From contig NC_062219.1 in assembly GCF_902686445.1 (NCBI RefSeq), forward strand, positions 145,744,057-145,808,056: a DNA stretch of 64,000 nt. The letters run 5' to 3'. Of this stretch, positions 20,050-31,832 are shown piece by piece. Source of the DNA: Sciurus carolinensis. Its lineage: Eukaryota; Chordata; Mammalia; Rodentia; Sciuridae. A program made the translations under genes and the position numbers. Below the pieces are notes generated by a model that had not been told where the DNA came from, made no database searches, and was given only the letters and a program-made list of their open reading frames with translations. Each line of letters opens with the position of its first letter. Position 1 is the stretch's first letter.

Positions 20050-20170
20050 TACTCAGCTTGACAGACAATAACAATAACAACAACAAAAAGCCCTGCCTGG
20101 AAAATTATTGTTTTTCTACACCATGCAGATCAATTTGGTAGACAGTTCCAAAACATTCGCCAACCCACAG
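20050..20170. promoter_or_regulatory. Cluster of SOX-like motifs
   Basis: cagacaataacaataacaac (20061-20080) holds two ACAAT words, and aaaattattgtttttc (20100-20115) holds an ATTGT in the opposite sense. Binding is inferred from motif matches only. Confidence 0.25.
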
Positions 20171-20359
20171 ACATGTTCTCCAGTCTTAGCCCATTAGATC
20201 CGAGTGTGCCCTCAGGGCACACCATCCTTCTCCAGGCCACTGCGGTCTTGCACAAACATTATGATTAGTACCACGCTTGCTTCTATTAGTGTCAGCAAAG
20301 AACAATGAGACTGTCAGGGGGTAAAAATCCCACGGAGTCCCAAGGAGAGAAATGAGAGT

Positions 20360-20460
20360 TGGGTATTTTTTTAATTGATAGATAATTATACATCTTGATG
20401 GGGGACAGTGGAGTGAATGGTCACTCAGGGTGCTCACAATCTCAAATGCTGACCCTTAGG
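20360..20460. repeat. Possible old L1 3' fragment
   Basis: gataattatacatcttgatg followed by ggggacagtgg resembles the same L1 segment as 11055-11345. Confidence 0.3.
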
Positions 20461-21300
20461 CTGATACACTTCTAAGTTCATCTTGAGAACGTGCATAATG
20501 CACATGATGGTGGAAAATTGGGGGGACACAAATAAAAACAGAGGGCCCACATGATCAGGCCTGGGAATTGGTTTATATGTCTGCATAATTTATTTCAAAG
20601 TCAACCAGATACAGCTTCCCAATGATTACCGCAACGTTCGCAAACACAGGGACAAACAAACCTGGAAAAGTTCCTCCCGAGCTCTGACCAACAGCCTCTC
20701 TACCTGGTATAACCGCAGCATCCAGGTTTCCTGAAGGAGAGATCCGCATGTAGGAGGCAGGGGTTTCTCTGAGAGATCTGACTGTCATCATCCTAAGTCC
20801 ATTTGCTCAGAGCAAAGAGGACGGAGGAGCAAAGACAGAGTTGAAAGTGAGAGTACTCGGAATGCCAGTGTCCAGGCTGGGCACCAAACGCCCAGGGCTC
20901 CTTTCTCCTCTCCGGTAGCTGCTACCCTGTGATGTGGGTCCCCACGAGAGATTGCAAGGAGGTAGCAAATGCAAGCGCCTGCCAAGTTGCTTCCACTGAT
21001 AAGCTAATTAAAAGTATAATGACCACCACACAAGGCTCATTAAATTCTTTCATATTAACAAGGGGTTCTCACCCTCATAAAGTTTGAGAGCCATTCCTCT
21101 GGTCTGTGCTTGACTCTGAAGACGTTGGTGGTGAAGTTATCTCCCATCTAGGGCCAACACAGGCCCGCTCAGAGCCATCACTGCCCGAGTGGCTTCAGAC
21201 ACCTCACTCCTCGCTCCAAGGCCTCAGTTTCTCCTTAATACTGTCATCAGTCATAGCGATGGCAATAAGGGACATAAACGAAATATCTCCAGCCCACTGA
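20461..21300. other. Unique sequence
   Basis: AT-rich part with gataagctaattaaaagtat at 20999-21018. ggggttctcaccctc to gtttgagagccattcc (21062-21096) looks like a short MER/hAT-type remnant. Confidence 0.4.
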
Positions 21301-21496
21301 GCTGAGGTGACAGGTGGGTGCCACTATACCCAGCTATGCAACTTTTTAAAGCAGTATTTGCATGTTTATGTGTGTCTGTATGCGTGTCTCTGTGTGTGCG
21401 GTACTGGGGATGGAACCAGGCCACTTACCACTGAGTTACATCTCTAGTCCTTTTTATTTTTCATTTTGAAACACAATCTCACCAAGTTGCTCACCA
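21301..21496 (-). mobile_element. MEN-type SINE, broken
   Basis: The B1 head (gtgccactatacccagct) lies at 21301-21338. A TG-rich insert is followed by gtactggggatggaaccagg and the ID half to about 21496. The order of parts suggests two fragments. Confidence 0.65.
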
Positions 21497-21912
21497 AGGG
21501 AATTTCACTTATAATCTCAACAATCTAAGATACTCTTCAATTTTACCATATTCATTTATAGTCTTTTTTTCTATGTAAGAATATACATACTTTGATGTCA
21601 GTATAATCATATGTATATAGATTTTTAGCCTTCTTTTTGTTCAAAACAGTATATTATCAACATTTCTCCATGTCATAAAATGTTCTTCTTCAGCACCATT
21701 TTGAACTATCTCATACTGTTCCACTATATAGATTCAGCACATGTCATTTAGCAAAATTTGTTGATGGATATTTAAATTGTTTCAAAATTTCATTATTTAT
21801 CAGTGAAATGAGATGAATATCTTTGCAACTAAAAGTTTGAGTGCATTCACAATTATTCCCTTAGGATAATCCTGGAGGTAAAACTGCTGAGTCAAAAGGC
21901 ATACAAAAGTTT
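21497..21912 (-). mobile_element. Old L1 ORF2 end/3' UTR, antisense
   Basis: Read in reverse it gives the known order from tgagtcaaaagg through ccatgtcataaaatg. aactgctgagtcaaaagg and ttaaattgtttcaaaatttc are the clearest words. Confidence 0.6.
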
Positions 21913-21919
21913 AAACCTT

Positions 21920-22346
21920 TTACGTGTGTCCTCCTTTGTTCCTGCTGCTATAACAAAATACCTGAGACTGGGTAATTTATAGACACAAATTTATGCCTCG
22001 CAGTTCTGGAGGCTGGCAAGTCCAGAATGAAGGTGGCTGGCAGTCTCGGTGCCTGTGAGTACTCTTCTTTACTGCCAACATGGCGCCCTGTTACTGAGCT
22101 TCCAAGCATAATGCAGAGCATTCCCACAGCAGAAGGCGTGTTCTTACATGGCAGCAAGCAGAAGGGCAAAAGCAGCTAGCTAGTTCTCTGCAACTCTTTT
22201 ATAAGGGCCATAATCTCATCCCTGAGGGCTGAGTCCTCGTGGCCTGATCACTCCCTAAAGTCCAGCTCTCAATTCTGTTGTGTTACATTGGGAATACGTA
22301 TCAGCATGAATTTTGAATGGGGACACAAACATTGAAACCATAGCAA
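21920..22346 (-). mobile_element. MaLR-type LTR (MST/MLT1-like)
   Basis: ctgctgctataacaaaatac, ctgagactgggtaatttata, cttttataagggccataatc and a final gaaaccatagca (reverse of a TGCTATGG start). The LTR is solo. Confidence 0.75.
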
Positions 22347-23088
22347 CCTGTATGGGTGCATTCTTGTTTTCCAAAGAGAGATTCAGAAGTCATGGAACAG
22401 CCAGAGATCTCAGGAGAACTTCGTAACTGTTATGCACAGACACCAAACTCTGACTTAGTCCTACTTCACCTCTCGTTGATGGACAGGTGGGAATCACTGA
22501 GAAGAATGTGTCACTTAGCCAATTATTGTCAAGAACCTATCACACCTGGCACGTCCCAGTTCCTGAATCAATGCTTCTTCAGTCAGTCCCAGGTCTCTGG
22601 TCTCAATAAGCCCTGTTCCTCTAGTGGAGCAGTTTCTGTATAGTCTTCCAGCACGTTCTGTAGGGGAAGAAGAACATGGGGTTTCCTTTGACCAAGTTTT
22701 CCTCCAGAACTCTCTCCACATGTGTACAACACCAAAATAAACGCCTATAATCCAAATAAATTTCCCATCCCCCCCAAAATAAATTCTCCTTCCATCTCCC
22801 CATAGGGAACTATTCCCTACCTGCTTATGTATAGAGATGATGAAATACTATCCCCTTTATGAATTCTGAATGAACTGAAAGTTAAGCCATCCTTGCCTAT
22901 CTTGGTGAATTCGACAGTAAAAAATAACCCATGCTATTACAAGTAGCAAGAAACACTTCAGCCACTGTTTCAGAATCATTATTTAAGTGCCCAAAGTGTT
23001 CCTTGATGCACATGTCACCCTGAAATTGTTACCCTAACGCTCCTCACTGTTTCCAAGGAGTAAAAGTGTAGCAAAAAGAACCAAGGCA
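22347..23088. other. Unique sequence
   Basis: I see nothing recognisable here. Confidence 0.45.
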
Positions 23089-23306
23089 GCCAGATGTGGT
23101 GGTGCCTGCCTATAATCCCAGCAGCTCGGGACAGGTGAGCTGAGGCAGTAGGATCACAAGTTCTAAGTCAGTCTCAGCAACTTAATGAGGCCCGAAGCAA
23201 CTTAGCGAGGCCTGTCTCAAAATAAAACAAAAAGGACTAAGGATGTAAATCAGTGGTAAAGTGCCCCTGGGTTCCACCCCCTATACTCCCACCTCACCAA
23301 AAATAC
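23089..23306 (+). mobile_element. MEN-type SINE
   Basis: gccagatgtggtggtgcctg, both cttaatgaggcc and cttagcgaggcc steps, and an ID half ending tccaccccctatac. It forms an inverted pair with 23388-23584. Confidence 0.92.
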
Positions 23307-23387
23307 AAACAAGGCAATAGTTCAAGATGTAGGACACTTTGACATCATTTCCATGATCATCAGAGAGGATTTTTGGAGGGTGTGTGG

Positions 23388-23584
23388 GGGTACTGGGGAT
23401 TGAACCCAGGGGTGCTGTACACTGAGCTACATCTCCAGTCCTTTCAATTTTGTATTTTGAGACAGGGTCTCACTAAGTTGCCGAGGGTCTCACTACATTG
23501 CTGAGGCTGGCCTTGAGCTTGTAATCCTCCTGCCTCAGCCTCCCAAGCTGCTGGGATTACAGGCGTTCACCTCCATGCCAGCTG
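23388..23584 (-). mobile_element. MEN-type SINE
   Basis: ggtactggggattgaaccca, gctacatctccagtcc and the B1 half to ccatgccagctg. Confidence 0.92.
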
Positions 23585-24324
23585 TAAGAGGATTTTTAAA
23601 AGTGAGTACCACCCAGGCAGTAAGTTGATGGTTGGCAGATCACGGACTGTCAGAACAAGTTAGCACGATGGCCACCAAACGGGTCACTTATTGCTCTGCA
23701 GTCAACAGCACTAGTGCCACCGAGGGGGCTTGCTTTGTGTTTACTTGGAATCGTGCCCTAGGTGTCTCAGGATGACACACAACTCTGTGCTTGGAACAAA
23801 CAGGGTTATGGCTCTGGGGCAGGTGGCGGCTCTCTTAGGACCCTAAGAAGCACAGAGCCCATGACTGAATGCCATGTTCTCCATCCGGCTGGTGCTGAGG
23901 AAGCTTTGGTAGAGCTCAGTGACGAACCCCTTAAACTATGAACAGGAAACCCATCTTACTCATTCTTGCAACCACTGTCCCTCACAGGGGACCTGCCCAC
24001 CACTGTGGGTGATTGCACTGAAACTCCACCAAAGTGGCTGAGCCTCCCTGGGCCCGAAAGATGCGTCAAAGCCGCAGCAGTTTCCCAAGACCTGAACTTG
24101 ACTCTGTTGACCGCTGAAGCGTTAGAATCTCTTCACATGCAGCGCCTCCTCCTCCTCCTTTCTGCCGTCCTCTAATCCTGAAAGCACAGGGTCCTCATTT
24201 TGCCTGGGTCCCTCCCTGGGCCCAGGATCAACTGGATCCACCCACTCTCCAAAACAAAATCCTATTTTCTCCGGACTTCCTTTGCAGGAAATGAACAGAT
24301 CCAGCCAGGCTTGTGTTTTAATCC
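23585..24324. other. Unique sequence
   Basis: Nothing recognised. Confidence 0.45.
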
Positions 24325-24430
24325 CAGCTAACCTCTCTGAACCTTAATTTCCTCATCTGTGAAATAGATGACATTTCCTGTATGCAAACGACTTAACTTA
24401 GGGCCTGACACAATGCTTAAAAAATACTAA
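24325..24430 (+). repeat. MIR SINE
   Basis: taacctctctgaaccttaat, ttcctcatctgtgaaatag and gcctgacacaatgctta. Confidence 0.8.
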
Positions 24431-24564
24431 CTGGAGCTGCTATTATGAAAGACCGCAGAGGAATGCACCGTGTTGGTTGGTAACAGGATGGTAACAACGT
24501 GACTGGTCCGTGAGAAGGAAACCATATTTTAGCTGGGATGGCGAATGGTTTAGATTCAAAATTT

Positions 24565-24566
24565 AA

Positions 24567-24626
<60 letters not shown>

Positions 24627-24627
24627 G
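24565..24627. repeat. Poly(A) run followed by (TA)n
   Basis: About 20 A then about 20 TA units; an unstable AT tract. Confidence 0.93.
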
Positions 24628-26194
24628 TGGAAATTTTTTTAAAATAGAGAAAAACCCAAGTCATCTTAACACAGCCCCTTTCTTTCTCTTATACACACAG
24701 AGCTTTCAAGCATCCTTGAAGTCAATAAAATTGTGACCCTAATACATTAAGAAAAATGCCCTAAACCAGCCAAGAGTGAAAATAAACATGACTTGAGCAA
24801 TAAATTTGGATCTCCTTCACTCTCCTTCTACCTCCCACATGCTTGGGTTTTGCATGGGGGCAAAAATACAGTCCATATGGAGGCTTTGGCATAATCAGGA
24901 TCCACTTCCCGCCCTCTGCACACAGGCGAGCCCTCCCCCAGGTGACTCCAGGCCCCCGCATCAGGGGCACTGGATAAACATGAACCCATGCAGATGGAAT
25001 GAGCAGATGTCTGGAGTCCTGAGCCCAGGCTGCGAGGGACAGACAGTGAGAGTGAGGAGGAGGCTTGGCAGGGAACAGGCACCCCATTTCCCTGCCCATG
25101 TCCCTGATCCTTTGAGTGGTAAGGATGATGGTAGGAAGAAGGAAGAAGGTTCCACCTTTCCCTCCCCAGTCCTTTCCCTCTCCAATCCTTTCCCTACATC
25201 AGAGTTCTTAGATCTAGACAAAACATGGGAGCCAAAGTAGATTGACGTTCACGGCATCCCGCCCATCCATGTGATAGACGAGACCTTTAAAGGACCTGAC
25301 TAACCTTGCGTGCCAGCTCCTTGCAGAACCAGAGCAGACCCCAGGTCTCCATTCTAGACCAGTCCTCCTGGGCCAGACTCCACTATTCACAGCATGAACA
25401 AAGACCATTCACCAACGTCACAATAAACGCCATGTGCCAGACCCTGTGGTGAGCATTGAAACAGCATGGTTCTCCTACAGTGATAAGAAAACATCTCTCA
25501 GAGGATGCAAAAAAAAAAAAAAAAAAAATTACCCTGAGAGACAGTCGCCCTTCAGCATCAAACAACTGCCAGGCACCTGCTATGAGCCAAGTTCAGCACT
25601 AGGAGCCAGAAAAAAAAAAGAATAAGACCCGTTCCTTCCCCTCCTGGAGGGATTCCTAGTTTAAACCAGATTCCACTGAAATGGATAAACAGAGAGGAGA
25701 CTCAGACCATGAATGAACATGGAATAAACACAGATAACAAATAGACAAGATTAAATATTTAGATTATGTATTGGCCAGGGGTTAAGTGGATTAATGGAGT
25801 GATGAGTTGGGCAGAGTGATGGGATTTCCATGTTTAGACAGAGTGGATTAGGTTGCCCAGCTATGGAAATGCAAATCGAAACTGCAGTCGTCAGCACTCA
25901 CACCGGATCCCTCTCTCGAGGTGCCTTTCTGTCAAAGGGCGGAAGGTGCAGGACCCACGATGTCTCACCATCTTTTATGACATCCCGGTGAGTCAGGGAG
26001 CCAGCACTGTAATTCCCAGGCTCCCGGTGAGGCAATAAATGCAGGGCAGAGAGGGAACAGCAAGAGTCACGTAAATGCCTTCCCACTCCTCTTCCCCTCT
26101 GGTCTCAACGCCTCCCCGGAGTGCTTGGGCAATTCCAGCAGGCACCAACTTGACCTCCCTCATGCCTCCACTCTTTTGATCTTTCCCTCAAAGG
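24628..26194. other. Unique sequence
   Basis: Mostly unique. A 25-base A run at 25508-25528 and a ctatgagccaagttcagcac patch (25578-25597) hint at old retroposon debris. ctatggaaatgcaaatcg (25861-25878) contains an ATGCAAAT octamer. Confidence 0.4.
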
Positions 26195-26330
26195 CAGAGA
26201 AATCGTGCCTTACCCTGTCATTATTTCCCAAGCACTTCAAATATGCAGCTTGGTTCCCTGTAGAGCATAAGTTTCTTAAGGGCAGGGACCTGCTTCGGCC
26301 CCAGCGGGCAGGCAGCGCTTCCTTGCTAGA
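26195..26330 (+). repeat. L2-type LINE remnant
   Basis: agagcataagtttcttaagg gcagggacctgc is the L2 'taagctccttgagggcagggac' segment. Confidence 0.55.
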
Positions 26331-26976
26331 CGAGTGTGGGATGGTTGAGCCACAAAATGGCAGAGGATGGCACGACGGTGCCGGCAGCCCAGCGCTGTCC
26401 TCATGCCCACCGTTCACTTCTGGCCCTGCACGCCTCCTGCCCTTAGGAAGCTTGCTCCAGAAACAAGTCTCTGCGAGGCCAGTGATTCACGGAGACGCCC
26501 CTGAAATCACTTGCTTGACTCCACTGTCATCAGAAACAAAAGGGGTTTGTTCATGGAGAAGGACCGGAAGACCTCGCTGCTGTGTTTTTCTGGACAAGAT
26601 TCCATAACCATATTCTCATGGCATCCCACAGATGCTGCTGGTCGAGGATAATGAAGGGTTCAGGCCCTGGGTTTCAGCTCCAAACTCAAACTTGGTCCCT
26701 CCCTCAGCTCTTCTCCCAAACCTGACACCCACGCACCACACAATCAGGAAAGCAGAATCTCTCTTTCTTTCTTTCTTTTTAATTATTAACACACTGCAGC
26801 TTCACAGCATCATCAGATAGCCTACATGTCTTCTAAGCCCTTTTTTTAAGAGGTGTATGCTCATTTGCAAAGCAATTCCAAGAGTAATAATATATGAACA
26901 TAGTGGAATGCAGAAGAAGCCGTGGTGAGAGCAGGTTTGACTCCAGATCCTGCCGAGACATTAAGATATGACAGCT
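26331..26976. other. Unique sequence
   Basis: The 160-codon ORF at 26125-26607 begins in unique DNA and crosses the L2 remnant; no domain is recognised. Confidence 0.45.
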
Positions 26977-27227
26977 TGTCTGAGTGCAGTGGAACTCGCC
27001 TGCAATCCCAGTGACTCAGGAGGCTGAGGCAGGAGGATTGAAAGTTCGAGGCTCGCCTGAGGGAGACCCAGTTTCAGCTCAAAGAGCCCCCCCCCCCCCC
27101 AGAGAGACCCAGTTTCAAAATAAAATTTAAATAAAGCACCGGAGTTGTAGAGTTTGGCAGAGTTTGCCTCGTACATGTGAGGTCCTGGATTCAATGCCCA
27201 GCACCACGCACGCACACAATAAAAAGA
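26977..27227 (+). mobile_element. MEN-type SINE with C14 run
   Basis: gtctgagtgcagtggaactc, a duplicated gagacccagtttca step around a poly(C) run (27088-27101), and a long ID half with gttgtagagtttggcagag. Confidence 0.88.
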
Positions 27228-27337
27228 CAGCCTGTATGTGTTAAATAGCTTGATTTAGACATTCCACTAGATATATACATATCATGTAGTATTTGATAAA
27301 TATATACAATGATTACTAGTCAAATAAAACTATAAAT

Positions 27338-27562
27338 AGCAGGGAGTGATGGCCCACGCCTGTAATCCCAGAGACACGGAGACTGAGGCAGGAGGATCAC
27401 AAGTTCAAAGCCAGCCTCAGCAACTTAGCAAGGCCCTAAGCAACTCAGTGAGACCCTGTCTCAAAATAAAAGATAAAAAAGGGGCTGACGATGTGGCTCA
27501 GGGTTTAAGCACCCCTGGGTTCGTTCAATCCCTGATGCCAAAATGAAACAAATAAAAAATAA
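27338..27562 (+). mobile_element. MEN-type SINE
   Basis: gcagggagtgatggcccacg, complete B1 half, and gctgacgatgtggctcaggg; the B box carries a 4-base tandem (gttcgttcaatcc). Confidence 0.92.
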
Positions 27563-28239
27563 TAGAACTATAAATAAGTCAATAAATAGCATTCTACAAT
27601 CATTTTAAAAAAAAGAGTCTTGTGCCTCTTTTGATTCACAGTTGAAAAGCTAGAACCTGTGATAGTAAATAATCTACCTGTTCATCTAGGTTTTCGACCT
27701 TCACCTGCACAAAGAGCGGGTCTTAGTCAATCTCCGCAGTCGATCTCGGCTCCGTGCTTTAGGCTGCCTTCTGCTTGGCTCTTATCTCCCTTCCCGCCAT
27801 AAACTCTGCTGGTGAGATAAGGCAACTCACCCTTCCCATCTTACCATGCTGTGGGGGTTGCCAGGTGTGTGCCAACAGTCTTGTGACCTTTATCTGGGCT
27901 CCTGCAGGGTGTGGTCCTCGCCATCCTACTCAGGATCTCCCTGGATCCATCACCGGGCCATCTGCTCCACCCTCGGCTCCTTCAGTCCTTGTTGGTCCGC
28001 CACTTCCCCCAGAGATGGCGTGCCCTCTGCCTTCATCTTCCTCCAACCCTCACTGCCCCTCCACCTGGTTTTTTCCAAAGCACTACTTGATCCTCACTCA
28101 CATTTGCAAAATTAATAGTTCCATTATAGCACCCCATGTGTTAACTGCTCGGCAAATGAGAACATAACCCAGAACCCTGAAGTTGGAAGGGAGTCTCAGT
28201 CTTCTGAAGACTGACATATATTTTTTTAAATATCCTTGT
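27563..28239. other. Unique sequence
   Basis: No gene recognised. Confidence 0.45.
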
Positions 28240-28302
28240 CTGGGATGAGGCTCCATGGTAGTCTTTGGCCGTGTGCATGAGGCCCAGGGCTCAGTCCTCT
28301 GG
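28240..28302 (+). mobile_element. Degraded ID SINE
   Basis: tgggatgaggctccatggta, gtgcatgaggcccagggctcagtcc. Confidence 0.6.
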
Positions 28303-28920
28303 GGTTGAACAAAACATTAGTCCCGAATGACTTTAGCCTTCACTGACAATAGGAGAGTGATAGTTAAAGGGTACGTGCTTCCAAGTCCCGCAACAGTTAA
28401 AATATTCCTTCAAAATACAAACTGGCAGACTGAATTCATTATTGTGGACTTTTTTTTTTTTTTCTTTCAAAAGCAGAAAAACATTTTTCAATCCTCGGGT
28501 TATGTGCTTTAAACATTGTCCTGACATCTGTTCTTTAAAAGCACAATAGAAAGCATGCTTTCAACTACAAACACAGATAAAATATGGAAACACAACTCTG
28601 CATTTCTGGGCTCGGACGTGCTAAGTGATAGGGATTTGCATGACTAAGCCCCTACTGTGCTGACACACACGAAACTCAGGAGCAGCCCAATCAGTCTTCC
28701 ACTGACAATGTTTCAATGAGAAGCAGCCTTCACCTTGGCACAGAAGACTTGTGGGTTCACAGGAAAACTTGATTTCATTCAATTTAATGGCAATTTTAGA
28801 GCAGATCTATCTAAATATTAGATCTCCTTAACTTACACTGATGGAGATAGTGATTCTAGTTACAGGAACAGTCGAGATTAGGTACCTGGGTACTGTTCAC
28901 CTGTGATTAGGGGCAGATTG

Positions 28921-28923
<3 letters not shown>
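28303..28923. other. Unique sequence, possibly conserved
   Basis: 28560-28870 is repeat-free and AT-rich with words such as gatttgcatgac and caatttaatggcaattt. A 15-base T run at 28449-28463 is isolated. Confidence 0.35.
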
Positions 28924-28967
<44 letters not shown>

Positions 28968-28970
28968 CGC
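28924..28970. repeat. (TG)n(CG)n microsatellite
   Basis: About 18 TG units followed by 6 CG units, at the 3' end of a minus-strand ID element. Confidence 0.95.
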
Positions 28971-28979
28971 AAGTGCACG

Positions 28980-29051
28980 CACATGCTGGGGATTGAACCC
29001 AGGGCCTTGACCGTGCCAGACAATCTCTCCCACTGAGTTACACCCCTAGCT
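28980..29051 (-). mobile_element. ID SINE
   Basis: tgctggggattgaacccagg, ccgtgccagacaatctctcc and gttacacccctagc. Confidence 0.87.
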
Positions 29052-29089
29052 AACAAGTTGGGTTTGTTTTGTTTTATTTTGTTTTGTTT

Positions 29090-29268
29090 TGTGGTACTGT
29101 GGATTGAATCCCTGGGACCTTTACCACTAAGCTACGTTCTCAGACATTTTAACTTTTTATTTTAAGACAGGGTCTCACTAAATTGCCCAAGCTGGTCTTG
29201 AACTTGTGATTCTCCTGCTCCGGCCTCCCAAGTCACTGGGATTACAGACATTACCTCTCCTGGCTCAC
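29090..29268 (-). mobile_element. MEN-type SINE
   Basis: ttgtggtactgtggattgaa, gctacgttctcagac and the B1 half to acctctcctggctc; tail TTTTG repeats. Confidence 0.9.
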
Positions 29269-29299
29269 GAGTTGTTTTTTAAAGCCCCATCCCAGCACC

Positions 29300-29390
29300 A
29301 CACACACACACACAAATATATACTTATTTATTTATCATATAAATGTGTACATATGTATTTATGTATATATACACACATATATATAAACCC
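29300..29390. repeat. (CA)n and (TA)n-rich patch
   Basis: cacacacacacacaaatata then mixed TATT/TACA/TATA units. Confidence 0.85.
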
Positions 29391-29397
29391 ACCTTCA

Positions 29398-29485
29398 AGA
29401 TTGGGGGTTAGCTCAGTGGTAGAGCAGGTGCTTAGCAATTTGAAGTCCTGGGATCAATTCCCAACACCAAAAACAAAAAACCCTC
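29398..29485 (+). mobile_element. ID SINE
   Basis: gattgggggttagctcagtg gtagagcagg and gggatcaattcccaacacc; A box intact. Confidence 0.9.
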
Positions 29486-29625
29486 AACCTTACCAAAAAA
29501 ATTAAAATTTGAAAACTAAGGAACATTTATCTTGAAACTTATTTCATGCTAAGGTTTCACAGTGACTTTCCCTTTGAAGTGTACAACTTTGTCTTAGTGA
29601 GATCCCCATCTCAAAATAAAAAATA

Positions 29626-29870
29626 AAGCCAGGCACAGTGGCGCATGCCTGTAAACCCAGCAGTTCAGGAAAGTGAGGCTAGAGAACCCCAAGTTCAAAG
29701 TCAGCCTCAGCAACTTAGTGAGACCCTAAGCAACTCAGCGAGACCCTGTCTCTAAATAAAATATTTTAAAAGGGTTGGGGATGTGGCTTCAGTGGTTAAG
29801 TACCCCTGGGTTCAATCCCTGGTACCAAAAATAAATAAATAAATAAACAAATAAAAAAAAATAAAAAGAA
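29626..29870 (+). mobile_element. MEN-type SINE
   Basis: gccaggcacagtggcgcatg, full B1 half, gttggggatgtggcttcagt; tail (AAAT)n. Confidence 0.92.
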
Positions 29871-29876
29871 TAAAAA

Positions 29877-29954
29877 GGAGCAGAGATGTAGTTCAGTAGT
29901 AGAGCATCCCTGGGTTCAATCCTTAGTACCTCTTTTAAAAAAATAAATAAATAA

Positions 29955-29955
<1 letters not shown>
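29877..29955 (+). mobile_element. ID SINE in series
   Basis: aggagcagagatgtagttca gtagtagagc and gttcaatccttagtacc with an AAAT tail. Confidence 0.85.

Positions 29956-29987
<32 letters not shown>
29956..29987. repeat. (AC)n at a SINE 3' end
   Basis: About 16 AC units following the (AAAT)n tail. Confidence 0.95.
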
Positions 29988-29990
<3 letters not shown>

Positions 29991-30894
29991 CCTTGTGATA
30001 ATAAATGAATTCTCAAAAACTTAGTTAAATGCGCTTCAGTGACATCTGTTTTGTTATTTCTGAATACAATATGACTGAATTAGCCTTCTAATCAAATCAT
30101 TTTTCCCAAAACATCAATTACCTACAAAGAAAGGCTAAAATGCCTGAATCAGCCCTAATTTCAAATTTTCTGTTGCCATTTCCCAACAAGTAATTGAAAT
30201 GTCCCGGAAATTGTTGGTTGGGTGTTTGTTCTGGGTCGAGGGATGCGGTCCGTCCAGATGTAGAAACCCTGTGTTGGTAGCCTGTCCTGATGCTGGCTTC
30301 GGAACACAGTGACTGCTCGGGGACCCTAGTGGCCCCCCACAACAGGATCATTTCAAAAGACAAAAGCCGAGCCAAGCGCTGAGTCTCAGGGGTCCTGCCT
30401 GAACCTAGATCTGGACTTCCTCTGGTGTCCCCAGTATTGCAAAGGAGTTGCTGGCCTCTAGCTCAAATTCATTTCCAGACTGGGTGTCCTTCCTCCTCAG
30501 AGGAGTCACAGGCCAACCACACCTGGCAGCCTTTTCAAATGACAAAGTGTGTCTTGTAATTTGCTGAGGAACGAGCCCATGTGGCCCCGGACCGCGATGC
30601 TTCCTCTCTACATTCCGGCAAGCAGTAATGGCGATGCAGGAGATTGTTGGCCCCACGTGTCCAGGTGTGGTTTGTTCTCAAAGAATGAAAATAGATACTG
30701 GTGTTTTTAGAGGTCAGAAAACTGCCCACCGAGGTTCCACTGATGGCAGGACCTCTGATGGACAAAAAAAAAAAAAAATGGACATGGCTCTGTGACCAAC
30801 CTCAAAACCGGTCACGAAGCCTTTCAGCAGTTCTCCTGAAGGTGTGAAAACCAGCCTGCAGTACTGCAGAGACCTCAGTCTTTCACAAGGGTAC
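29988..30894. other. Unique sequence
   Basis: Nothing recognised; A run at 30765-30778. Confidence 0.45.
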
Positions 30895-31020
30895 CTGCCA
30901 AAGGGCACATGAATCATCTGGGTCTCTCGTTAAAATGCAGAATCTGAATCCGTAGGTCTGAGGTGGGACCCAAGATTCCATATTTCTAACAAGCGTCTGA
31001 GGGGCACGTTTGACTCAGGA
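30895..31020 (-). repeat. MER5-like hAT element remnant
   Basis: cacatgaatcatctgggtct, ttaaaatgcagaatctgaatcc and ggtgggacccaagattcc follow MER5A. Strand is uncertain because the element is short and palindrome-like. Confidence 0.7.
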
Positions 31021-31455
31021 GGTCTTAGACCCAGGTGTGTGGAAGGGCCCACCACGGACGACGGATATGGGTCAAATTTCTAACCCTGGGAGGCGGTTCC
31101 CAAAGAGCCAGATTCAATTTGATTTAGAAAAATTAAATAAGTGAGATATCCTTCATCCGTGTGTCGTAGAGCAAATTCAAACTCATCTCTCGCGACACAC
31201 ACTCGCCCTCTAGTAATTTTATGCTTTCACACAGCTAATGCCCATCAGAGTAGATCAGTGAGCAGGGACCAGACTCTGTGTGGTACCCACAGAACCTCCG
31301 TGACATCTCACAGATCCAGCCTTCCTCAGCTCAAGGTCGAGACTCCTGGATGACTCATCTTTCACGAGAGCGCCATGTTCTGAGCGTTTGCTGCGTGTTA
31401 AACGTCGTGCTGGGCTCCTCCCTTACACACCAGCTCACTTATTTTCCACGAAAGG
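31021..31455. other. Unique sequence
   Basis: Nothing recognised. Confidence 0.45.
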
Positions 31456-31609
31456 TAAGTCTTAGTCTCTTTTCTTTTTTCTTCTTCTTCTGTTTCGCCT
31501 CCCCCTCTTCCTCTTCCTCCTTCTTCTCTTCCTTTTTCTCCTTCTTCTCCTTTCCTTCTCCTTCTTCTTCTTGTTGGTTTGCCTTGGTTTGGCTTTGGTT
31601 TTTGATTGA
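31456..31609. repeat. Pyrimidine-rich (TTC/CTC)n tract
   Basis: Follows gtaagtctta and ends near the T tail of the next minus-strand MEN; TTC and CTCC units predominate. Confidence 0.85.
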
Positions 31610-31829
31610 TTTTTTTTTTTTTTTTTTTGAGGTGGGTACCTGGGATTGAACTCAGGGGCACTTGACCACTGAGCCACATCCCCAGCCCTATTTTGTATTT
31701 TATTTATAGACAGGGTCTCACTGAGTAGCTTAGCACCTCACTGTTGCTGAGGCTGGCTTTGAACTCACGATCCTCCTGCCTCAGCCTCCTGAGCCGCTGG
31801 GATTACAGGTATGCACCACCACACCTGGC
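31610..31829 (-). mobile_element. MEN-type SINE
   Basis: T tail, ggtacctgggattgaactca, gccacatccccagccct and the full B1 half to ccaccacacctggctt. Confidence 0.94.
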
Positions 31830-31832
31830 TTG

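Noticed and set aside
26125..26607. 160-codon plus-strand ORF
   Set aside because: It crosses an L2 remnant and shows no domain.
31441..31480. Exon end with a GT splice donor (acgaaaggtaagtcttag)
   Set aside because: The donor-like word is good, but I found no matching acceptor or recognisable protein upstream, and a pyrimidine tract and SINE follow at once.
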